Part shown: positions 13,399 through 20,124 of the stretch, one piece after another
Layout of the letters: the number at the start of each line of letters is the position of its first letter
How positions within the stretch are numbered: position 1 is the stretch's first letter
NCBI GenBank assembly: GCA_038321615.1
Contig: JBBQFC010000061.1
Coordinates: 1 to 20,124, forward strand
Source: JBBQFC01 sp038321615
Lineage (GTDB): Bacteria; Bacteroidota; Bacteroidia; Flavobacteriales_D; Cryomorphaceae
Direction: 5' to 3'
DNA: 20,124 bases
Translations under genes and position numbers: made by a program
Notes under the pieces: model-generated
Database searches by the model: none
Told to the model about the DNA's origin: nothing
Seen by the model: only the letters and a program-made list of their open reading frames with translations

Positions 13399-16377
13399 AT
13401 GAAAAGATCTTTTAAAATTCTCTCATCCCTTAGCGTTGGTTTTTTTGCGTTTTTGATGTGCCTTAGCACAGCACAGGCACAAACAATTGTTTCTATTGCC
13501 GATGGCGGGCAGGTCAACGATGTATCGTGCGCCTCTTCTGTAGTTATAACCGATAGCAACGCAAATGGTGGGAACTACGGTCCGAATGAGAGTTTTACAA
13601 TCACTATTTGTATCGAAGATGCTTCTACAAACTTTGCGGAAATCATTATTTCGCCCGCACTTTACGGTGATATTTGGGACGTCGATGCCAATTCGAGCTT
13701 GTTTATTTACGATGGCATAGGCACCGGAGGGCCGCTTTTAGGCGTCTTCAATAGCGTGTCTGATCCAGCTGGAATTACTGTTAGTGGCAATAATGCGTGC
13801 ATGACCATGCAATTTATCTCCGGGTCGAATAGTTCGGGTGCAGGTTTCACTTCTACTTTTTCTTGCATCCAGCCTTTACAGCCCTTTCTATTTGACATTG
13901 TTGGAACCCCGGAATTGGCTTTCTATGGCCAGGTAAATGACGATGCTATTCAAATCTGCTTCGGTGATACGGTGACCTTAGACCTGGTAACAAATTATCC
14001 CTTATCAGATGCCGGTGGAAACGGTTACGCTCAAGCTGACGCCACCAGTTTCTTTAGATATATTATGGGCGATGGAACCATTTACCAGGGAACCGGCCTT
14101 ACCAGCATTGAGCACGTTTATTTAGAGCCCTTCGGCTATCAGGTTACTGTTACCATAAGAGATATTAATGGCAGGGTTGAATCAGATCAATTCTTTATTC
14201 TTATTGCTCCCCGTCCCGACTTCTCCAACTTGCCCGTTAACGATACGCTCTGTATCGGGGAACAAACAATAATCTCAGGAGGCGTTCAGAACAATGAGTT
14301 TATTGGGGTGGATGCCACTTCAAGTGCAATCCTTGGCGGGGGCATTCTTGGAGAGCAGCTCTACCTGCCCGATGGCAATGATGAAAATTATCAGACCAGC
14401 ATTATCATAGACGAGTTTCCCGATGGGCAAACAATTCAAAACGCAAGCGATATTATCAATTTCTGTGTGAACATGGAGCATTCTTTTCTTGGAGATTTGG
14501 AAATGATGCTTTCCTGTCCGGACGGGACGAGCATAAATGTATTCAATTCATTCACAGGCGATGGCTTATTCCCAGGAGGATTCGGAGGCGGAGGTACTTT
14601 TTTAGGCGATGCTAATGATTTTGGAATAAATGGAGTTCCAGGAATTGGTTTTGACTATTGTTTTTCCATGAATGCTGCTTTCGGCACACTTGGTCAGGAA
14701 TTTCAAGCAGGAAATACCATACCCGTAAATACCTTCCAAGCGGGAAACGCCATGTCGCCCGGCACCTATCTACCCGAAGAAGGGTTTGTCAATTTTATAG
14801 GTTGCCCCCTAAATGGAAACTGGACTTTGACCATTCGTGATAATTTAGGGATCGATGATGGCTTTATTTTCAACTGGTCAATCTATTTCGACCCAAATAT
14901 CAATCCAAACACCGTATTCTACAGCCCCGAAATTGTAGAAGTAATGTGGGCTGACAATCCAGATATTGTCGAAGACAATGGTAATTCGATTCTTGTAGAA
15001 CCTTCTCAACCGGGCGATAATGCCTTCACTTTTATTGCAATCGATGAGTTTGGATGCATCCACGATACTACAGTTTTTGTTTATATCAGGCCTTTAACCA
15101 CTGCTCAAAATGCCATAGCTTGTGATCTTACCCACACCTTGGTGCCGGCTAACGCACCTGGCGGAGGAACTTGGGAAATTATTACGGCGCCAACAGCCAC
15201 GGCTACGGCAATTTTCGACTTCCCTAACCCCTTCGTTGCAGATGTTACCGCTACGGAGTACGGCATCTACGATTTTCTCTTCACCGATGCCAATTGCAGT
15301 TACACTGCCGCATCCGAAGTCGACTTCAGGCCCGATCCGCAGATTGCTCCATTCCCAGCCGACACCACCCTTTGTTTGGGGGCGTCGATCGTAATTAACG
15401 CAGGCCCACAACAAGCAAATTCCGATAACTTTTTCATTAATTGGTCTTTGAATGGGTCGACCATTAACACCACCGATTACGCCATTACGGCTAATCAAAC
15501 AGGAACCTATACCCTAACGCTCTCAGGTGTCTGCGGCACAGAAACGCAATCGTCTGATGTAATCTCAATCGCTATTGCATTCATGGGCGATACCATCTGC
15601 GGCCGCCAGTCTTTTGGACAAGTAACGGTTGAGCCGGAAGGCAATGGACTTTGGAGTGCAGACGTGGAAGGGATTTCGTTCTCGAATGTAAACTTGACTT
15701 CAACTTCAATTTCGGCTCAGAATTATGGAAACGTTGCCATTACTTATACTGACAGTCGCTGTGTGAATGATGGACTGACTCGTAATTTCCGATTCGTTGA
15801 GCAGCCTGTAGCATTAATTACTCCACCAAACCCGGAGTTTTGCGTAGAATCGGATATCTTGACGCTTACTGTGCAAACTACTGGTAGCGATCGTGGAAAC
15901 TATATTTGGGCGGTAAATGGCACCACCGAAACTACAAATAATGACACCATCCAATTTGCTCCGCTCACTTTTGAGCCTTTGGAAAACTACGCCATTACGG
16001 TGCTCGTTCAAGACGAATTTTTAGTTTGTCCCCTTTCCACAGGGGAAATTTTGTTCGAAGGCCTGTGGTGCACTTATAATATTCCAAACGTAATTACGCC
16101 AAACGGCGATGGAGCCAACGATAGGTTTCACGTAGAATTTTTGGAGTTCTTCCCGGGCTCTTCCCTTCGCCTCTATGATAGATGGGGTAAAATGGTGTTC
16201 GAAGATGCCAACTACGACCAATACCAAGTGAGTGCTGCAAATGGTGGCCCCGTGCAAGGTGGCTGGGATGGTGGCGACGTAGAGTCAGGCACCTATTTCT
16301 ACGAATTATTGATTCCTCATATACGCAAAGTAGAATCCGGGTACCTGCAAATCTTAGATAGCCGTAACTCCCAGTAA
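13399..16377 (+). CDS. Large secreted protein: CUB-like, PKD, P-domain and C-terminal CHU_C (T9SS type B)
   Basis: The protein has 992 residues from ATG 13399. A TTG two codons upstream overlaps the previous gene and is less likely. The signal peptide is MKRSFKILSSLSVGFFAFLM plus a short AQA-type cleavage region. Residues about 55-155 look like a CUB domain ('SSLFIYDGIGTGGPLLGVF', 'GFTSTFSC'). Residues about 165-270 form a PKD-like domain ('YIMGDGTIYQGTGLTSIEHVY'). Residues about 340-495 match a proprotein-convertase P-domain ('HSFLGDLEMMLSCPDGT', 'NGNWTLTIRDNLGIDDG'). Ig-like repeats follow. The last 100 residues are CHU_C: 'IPNVITPNGDGANDRF', 'LRLYDRWGKMVFE', 'GWDGGDVESGTYFYEL'. It should leave through T9SS as a surface or gliding-type adhesin. 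No protease catalytic domain is seen with the P-domain. Confidence 0.92.
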   Translation: MKRSFKILSSLSVGFFAFLMCLSTAQAQTIVSIADGGQVNDVSCASSVVITDSNANGGNYGPNESFTITICIEDASTNFAEIIISPALYGDIWDVDANSSLFIYDGIGTGGPLLGVFNSVSDPAGITVSGNNACMTMQFISGSNSSGAGFTSTFSCIQPLQPFLFDIVGTPELAFYGQVNDDAIQICFGDTVTLDLVTNYPLSDAGGNGYAQADATSFFRYIMGDGTIYQGTGLTSIEHVYLEPFGYQVTVTIRDINGRVESDQFFILIAPRPDFSNLPVNDTLCIGEQTIISGGVQNNEFIGVDATSSAILGGGILGEQLYLPDGNDENYQTSIIIDEFPDGQTIQNASDIINFCVNMEHSFLGDLEMMLSCPDGTSINVFNSFTGDGLFPGGFGGGGTFLGDANDFGINGVPGIGFDYCFSMNAAFGTLGQEFQAGNTIPVNTFQAGNAMSPGTYLPEEGFVNFIGCPLNGNWTLTIRDNLGIDDGFIFNWSIYFDPNINPNTVFYSPEIVEVMWADNPDIVEDNGNSILVEPSQPGDNAFTFIAIDEFGCIHDTTVFVYIRPLTTAQNAIACDLTHTLVPANAPGGGTWEIITAPTATATAIFDFPNPFVADVTATEYGIYDFLFTDANCSYTAASEVDFRPDPQIAPFPADTTLCLGASIVINAGPQQANSDNFFINWSLNGSTINTTDYAITANQTGTYTLTLSGVCGTETQSSDVISIAIAFMGDTICGRQSFGQVTVEPEGNGLWSADVEGISFSNVNLTSTSISAQNYGNVAITYTDSRCVNDGLTRNFRFVEQPVALITPPNPEFCVESDILTLTVQTTGSDRGNYIWAVNGTTETTNNDTIQFAPLTFEPLENYAITVLVQDEFLVCPLSTGEILFEGLWCTYNIPNVITPNGDGANDRFHVEFLEFFPGSSLRLYDRWGKMVFEDANYDQYQVSAANGGPVQGGWDGGDVESGTYFYELLIPHIRKVESGYLQILDSRNSQ

Positions 16378-16399
16378 GCAGATTTAAATTCCTTCTTTT

Positions 16400-16438
16400 C
16401 AGGCCTGTGTCAATAGCACGGGCCTGTTCTATATCTTT
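16400..16438 (+). terminator. Intrinsic terminator after the CHU_C gene
   Basis: CAGGCCTGTG (16400-16409), a 7-nt loop, and CACGGGCCTG (16417-16426) pair over ten positions with one G-U, followed by the T-rich TTCTATATCTTT. The tail overlaps the -7 box of metF. Confidence 0.72.
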
Positions 16439-16439
16439 G
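16432..16439 (+). promoter_or_regulatory. Probable metF -7 box (TATCTTTG)
   Basis: TATCTTTG matches TAnnTTTG and lies 17 nt before the GTG start of metF. A -33 element would fall inside the terminator hairpin, and none is evident there. Confidence 0.5.
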
Positions 16440-16456
16440 CACTCAAAATTTAGTTC

Positions 16457-17413
16457 GTGAAGGTTACAGCGCATTTGGAGAGAAGGAAAAACACGTTATT
16501 CTCATTTGAAATATTGCCCCCGCTAAAGGGCAGCGGCATAGAAGCCATCTTTGAGGGCATTGATCCCCTTATGGAGTTCAATCCGCCTTTTATTAACGTT
16601 ACTTATCACCGGGAGGAGTACATGTACAAGAAGCTCCCAAACAATCTACTTGAAAAAGTTAGTATTCGGAAGCGGCCGGGAACTGTCGGAATTTGCGCGG
16701 CCATCATCAACCGATACGAGATTGACGCTGTGCCACATTTAATTTGTGGCGGCTTCTCGCTCGAAGAAACAGAAAGTGCCTTAATCGATCTCCAATTCCT
16801 TGGTATTGATAATGTCCTTGCCCTTCGAGGCGATCCTATAAAAACGGAGAGTGCTTTCATTCCCGAACGGAATGGGCATACCTATGCACTCGATCTAATC
16901 GAACAAATTACCAGGCTCAATAAGGGTATCTACCTACACGAAGAGAGCAAGAACAACCAACACATGAGTTTCTGCATTGGTGCAGCGGGTTACCCAGAAA
17001 AGCACTACGAATCCATGAATATCAAAACCGACTTGAAATACCTGAAAATGAAGGTCGATGCGGGTGCGGAATATATTACCACACAGCTATTTTTCGACAA
17101 TAAGAAGTTCTTTGATTTTGAAGCCCGGTGCAGGGAAGCTGGGATTACAGTGCCGATTATCCCCGGTTTAAAACCCATTACTAAACTGGCTCATACCGCG
17201 TTTCTTCCTAAGACCTTCCACGTCGATTTTCCAGATGCCTTATCCGATGCGCTTTCTTCTTGTAAGACTGACGCAGATGTGAACAAGGTGGGAACTTCCT
17301 GGGCTATTGCCCAAAGCCAGGAGCTTAAAGATGCGGGAGTACCCTGCATTCACTATTACACCATGGGCAAGAGTGAAGCAGTTCGCAATATTGCCAAAGA
17401 AGTATTCTGCTAA
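16457..17413 (+). CDS. metF: 5,10-methylenetetrahydrofolate reductase
   Basis: The protein has 318 residues, close to the usual 290-320 for bacterial MetF. The start is GTG, chosen because the frame has no ATG before conserved sequence. It is a FAD-dependent TIM barrel: 'LFSFEILPP' holds the catalytic Glu18 (equivalent to E. coli Glu28), 'NVTYHREEY' lies at 47-55, and 'ALRGDP' at 122-127 includes Asp126, which contacts folate and flavin. 'YITTQLFFDNKKFFDF' and 'PIIPGLKPI' complete the barrel. It makes 5-methyltetrahydrofolate for methionine synthesis. No metH or metE is adjacent. Its stop overlaps the ribE stop of the opposite strand by 4 nt (CTAA). Confidence 0.97.
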   Translation: MKVTAHLERRKNTLFSFEILPPLKGSGIEAIFEGIDPLMEFNPPFINVTYHREEYMYKKLPNNLLEKVSIRKRPGTVGICAAIINRYEIDAVPHLICGGFSLEETESALIDLQFLGIDNVLALRGDPIKTESAFIPERNGHTYALDLIEQITRLNKGIYLHEESKNNQHMSFCIGAAGYPEKHYESMNIKTDLKYLKMKVDAGAEYITTQLFFDNKKFFDFEARCREAGITVPIIPGLKPITKLAHTAFLPKTFHVDFPDALSDALSSCKTDADVNKVGTSWAIAQSQELKDAGVPCIHYYTMGKSEAVRNIAKEVFC

Positions 17414-18006
17414 ACAGATAGGCGTCCTTCCAGCATACGGGCAACGTATTTGCCTACGACATCAAACTCCAGATTCACTTCTTGTCCTTCCTGAAGTTGT
17501 AAAAATCCCGTGTTTTCGAAGGTGTAAGGAATAATAGCCACAGTGAAGGTGTTTTCGGGCGTATCGACTACTGTAAGGCTCACGCCGTTGATGGTTATCG
17601 ATCCTTTCGGCACCAAGAGATTCTGAAAAGAATCGGGGTATTGAAATCGAAATCGCCAGCTTCCGTTCGATTCTTCGCGCGCCAAACAAATGCCAGTACT
17701 ATCAACATGTCCCTGCACGATATGCCCATCAAATCGACCATTGGCAGGCATGCAGCGCTCCAAATTTACGGTACGACCTGGAGCCCAGGATTTGAGATTG
17801 GTTTTTTCGAGTGTTTCTTCGATTGCCGTAACCCGGTGCAAATTGTCGCCCAGTTGCACAACAGTCAAACATGTGCCATCGTGCGCTACACTTTGATCGA
17901 TGTGGAGCTCGCTGCTGATGGACGATCGAATGTCGAAGTGAATGTTTCCTTTTTCTTTGACCACGCCTATCACTTCGCCAATGGTCTCGATTATACCTGT
18001 GAACAT
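17410..18006 (-). CDS. ribE: Riboflavin synthase, alpha chain
   Basis: The protein has 198 residues and starts with the canonical 'MFTGIIETIGEV', so the start is secure. Two lumazine-binding barrels are visible. The first has 'SVAHDGTCLTV' (39-49). The second starts near 'RFDGHIVQGHVDSTG' (91-105) and has 'GSITINGVSLTVVDTP'. The enzyme joins two 6,7-dimethyl-8-ribityllumazine molecules into riboflavin in the cytoplasm. The unusual point is its position: the ATG comes three bases after the stop of a large CHU_C surface-protein gene, so ribE is probably read from that gene's transcript unless a promoter lies inside its 3' end. No ribD, ribB or ribH is present here and no FMN riboswitch is seen before it. 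Confidence 0.96.
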   Translation of the reverse strand: MFTGIIETIGEVIGVVKEKGNIHFDIRSSISSELHIDQSVAHDGTCLTVVQLGDNLHRVTAIEETLEKTNLKSWAPGRTVNLERCMPANGRFDGHIVQGHVDSTGICLAREESNGSWRFRFQYPDSFQNLLVPKGSITINGVSLTVVDTPENTFTVAIIPYTFENTGFLQLQEGQEVNLEFDVVGKYVARMLEGRLSV

Positions 18007-18009
18007 CTC

Positions 18010-20124
18010 TTAATCTACTGGATTTGAATTGCCTCCAAACACGGTAACGTACCCAGCCAGATCGATTGGAACCAATCCGGAAAGTCGAATACTAAATACC
18101 CTGCAAGTGTAAAAATATACCCCATCGGAGACGATTTTATCGGTCTCAGAATCCGTACCCGACCATTGTAAATCGGGATCGGTAGATTGATATACGATAA
18201 CTCCCCACCGGTTAAACACCGTAAATTCTACTGATTCTATGGAGCGGTAAGGAAAAGGCCGGAAGATGTCGTTGCGCCCATCACCGTTTGGGGTGAAAAC
18301 ATTGGGCAATTCATATTCCGGGCAATTATCGAAGCAGAGCACATTGCTGAAATCACTTTCATTTCGACGCGTAGTTCCATCTGGCCAAAGCGATAGACTG
18401 TCGAGTGCTGTTACGGCGTAGCAGCCCGCAATAGAGTTGTCGAAAATAAGCTGGATCGCCGTATTGAAATCGCCCTGAACGGTTTGGAGCAACGTTAGGC
18501 TATCGGCATTCGTTGGAGCGAAGTACACATTATAAAGCATTGTATCGTCTGTCTCATCACAAGATTCATTCGGATTGCTCCATTCCAAATCTATCTCCAA
18601 GGCCACGCAATCCTCTTCGCCCGTCAACACCGGAGCGCAGGGAGGGGTTCGATCATACGGAATAGTGCAAGACCGCTGCGAAAAATTGATCAAGGTGTCG
18701 TTTTCGAGCACGGCGAAATAAGAGCCATGACTCACCACGTAGTAGCAGTATATCCTATTGTTTACCAAACCTAGGTCGGTGTATGGAATGGCATCGGTGG
18801 TGGCGAGAAGCTCAAAAGATCCGGCTCCGTTGTCTTGCCGGTAAATATCGTACTGGAAATTGATCCACGGCAATTGTTCCGTAAAACTGATGGTCACCTG
18901 ATTATCATTAGGTTCTAGCTCGAGAAATAGGGAACTCGCTCGATTCGACTTAGCGGCAAATTCCCCATTGCTGAAAAGCTCAACCCGGTAAGTATGCGCC
19001 GACTCTTCCGTATTCAAGGTGGAAGAAATAAACTGGGTAGGTAAATTACTAAGCTCAGTTTCAATGGATGAAACAAGTACTTCCTCATCGGGAACAGCCA
19101 AGCCATCGCCACGATACAACTTATACTGATAGGGACCTGGAAAAACATCCATATCCAGCTCAATGGGGCTTCTCCACTCTACGGTATCTATTCCAACTGT
19201 TGCCGTAAGGCCAATGCTGTTTTTCTTAATGATCGGGATTTCGAAGAGGATTTCGGCGCAAGTTTCGTTGCTCGCATAACTTTGCGCCCTATCAGGAAAA
19301 CAGGCCACCACCATGTAGCAATTCTGACGACCAAAAATCACTTCGTCCTGATCTAAATAATTTGTATTTCCTTCACCTTCGAGCGTAGTAATCAAGGAAT
19401 AACCGGTGTACGCAGGCACTCCCGTTTCGCATTGGCTAGGCAAAAACCCGTAAAAGTTAATCCGCCGGTAAATTTTGTATCCAACAGCTCCCGCACATGG
19501 TGAAGGAAACCAGGAGAGCTGAATTGAGCTACCTACCGCATCGGCTTGGAGGTCCTGAGGTGCCGGCGCCACTACCGTAATCCTAAAAGTGTTTACGTCT
19601 ACAAGCGATGTGCCTGGGCCATTGTCGGTAGCTTGAATATTGGTTTGATAGGGCGCAAGCCTAATATGGCTGCAATCGGTGGCCCAATTAAAGGTTGCCA
19701 CAGCCGTAGGGACAAAGTCGCTCTGTGCAATTGTGGCTGGAGACGAGCCTACTGAAAAAGGGCCACCAAAACCAGTGATGGCCACATTCGACGAATTATT
19801 GTCCGTAGCCGTAATAGGTAGCGTCAGCACGTCGCCAGCTTCTACGCAGGTGTCGATAAGAGCAGAAAGCACAGGGGGTACATTGCCGGGGCAATTCACG
19901 ACTGTAATCTGCATATCGCGCAGCACTGTGGAGATCAATATTCCGCTACGCCATTCTTCTACAGTGAAAGCGAGATTATACTCCCCAAGCCTTTGGGGTG
20001 AATCCCAGGTTATCGTACCTGTAAATGGATCAATTGAAAGATTAGTGTTGGGATTTGGACTTGGGCCCAGGGCTGCCAGTTCATTTGGGTATTGATAGAA
20101 TCCGAGCTCAAATGATACGCAACC
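18010..20124 (-). CDS. Large CHU_C (T9SS type B) surface protein, N-terminus beyond window edge
   Basis: The frame is open from the right edge (20124) to the TAA at 18010-18012, giving 704 residues of the C-terminal part. The GGT-TGC-GTA reading at the edge shows that it continues beyond the window. The part near the edge is Ig/cadherin-like ('NTNLSIDPFTGTITWDSP'). Several fibronectin III-like units follow: 'SSIQLSWFPSPCAGAVGYKIYRR', with paired Cys, then 'NFQYDIYRQDNGAGSFELLAT' and 'ALEIDLEWSNP'. The last 100 residues are CHU_C: 'LPNVFTPNGDGRNDIFRPFP', 'FNRWGVIVYQST', 'VSDGVYFYTCRVF'. It is predicted to be exported by T9SS to the cell surface; adhesion is likely but the ligand is unknown. 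The stop is three bases before ribE. Confidence 0.9.
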   Translation of the reverse strand, partial: GCVSFELGFYQYPNELAALGPSPNPNTNLSIDPFTGTITWDSPQRLGEYNLAFTVEEWRSGILISTVLRDMQITVVNCPGNVPPVLSALIDTCVEAGDVLTLPITATDNNSSNVAITGFGGPFSVGSSPATIAQSDFVPTAVATFNWATDCSHIRLAPYQTNIQATDNGPGTSLVDVNTFRITVVAPAPQDLQADAVGSSIQLSWFPSPCAGAVGYKIYRRINFYGFLPSQCETGVPAYTGYSLITTLEGEGNTNYLDQDEVIFGRQNCYMVVACFPDRAQSYASNETCAEILFEIPIIKKNSIGLTATVGIDTVEWRSPIELDMDVFPGPYQYKLYRGDGLAVPDEEVLVSSIETELSNLPTQFISSTLNTEESAHTYRVELFSNGEFAAKSNRASSLFLELEPNDNQVTISFTEQLPWINFQYDIYRQDNGAGSFELLATTDAIPYTDLGLVNNRIYCYYVVSHGSYFAVLENDTLINFSQRSCTIPYDRTPPCAPVLTGEEDCVALEIDLEWSNPNESCDETDDTMLYNVYFAPTNADSLTLLQTVQGDFNTAIQLIFDNSIAGCYAVTALDSLSLWPDGTTRRNESDFSNVLCFDNCPEYELPNVFTPNGDGRNDIFRPFPYRSIESVEFTVFNRWGVIVYQSTDPDLQWSGTDSETDKIVSDGVYFYTCRVFSIRLSGLVPIDLAGYVTVFGGNSNPVD

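Noticed and set aside
18010..19938. Treating 19938 as the true start of the large right-edge protein
   Set aside because: The codon there is TTG, and the frame stays open to base 20124 with domain-like sequence, so the gene continues beyond the window.
1..20124. CRISPR array, tRNA, rRNA, integrase, transposase or toxin-antitoxin pair
   Set aside because: No regularly spaced repeats, cloverleaf-like gene, or recognisable mobile or toxin gene was found on either strand.

Overview
The window looks like a chromosomal segment of a Bacteroidota bacterium, most likely a Flavobacteriales-type gliding or marine lineage. The evidence is three proteins with type IX secretion (T9SS) C-terminal sorting domains (one type A, two CHU_C/type B), a DUF5723-type outer-membrane protein, a lipoprotein with a Bacteroidota-type surface-export signature, promoters of the TAnnTTTG (-7) class, and starts without Shine-Dalgarno sequences. 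The genus cannot be fixed from the window. No tRNA, rRNA, CRISPR array, insertion sequence or prophage was seen.

Layout. 1-621 (-): start of a secreted fibre-like protein that runs off the left edge. 622-1131: the longest non-coding stretch, with an inverted repeat and three stem-loops in a row. 1132-2995 (+): a secreted T9SS type A protein, then isoaspartyl peptidase/asparaginase. 6077-2996 (-): a coupled pair, surface lipoprotein then DUF5723 barrel. 6251-6742 (+): a small HNH-like protein. 7707-6739 (-) trpS and 7827-8132 (+) gatC are divergent. 10981-8175 (-): ECF sigma factor, single-pass membrane protein (probable anti-sigma) and outer-membrane barrel. 12846-11059 (-): lepA. 13016-16377 (+): a small exported protein coupled to a 992-residue CUB/PKD/P-domain CHU_C protein. 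16457-17413 (+): metF. 20124-17410 (-): a large CHU_C protein (N-terminus beyond the right edge) coupled to ribE.

Working together. Core metabolism and translation genes (trpS, gatC, lepA, metF, ribE, iaaA) alternate with cell-surface genes. The most system-like unit is the sigma/membrane-protein/barrel cluster. The same bipartite motif (TGTAAC, 16-17 nt, CGTC) precedes both the sigma gene and the barrel gene, as expected of an autoregulated extracytoplasmic stress or envelope circuit. Two further two-gene units (lipoprotein + DUF5723; small exported protein + CHU_C protein) have gaps of 1-2 nt and may be functional pairs of unknown role. Packing is tight: three of four convergent gene pairs have no intergenic DNA and share or abut their stop codons.
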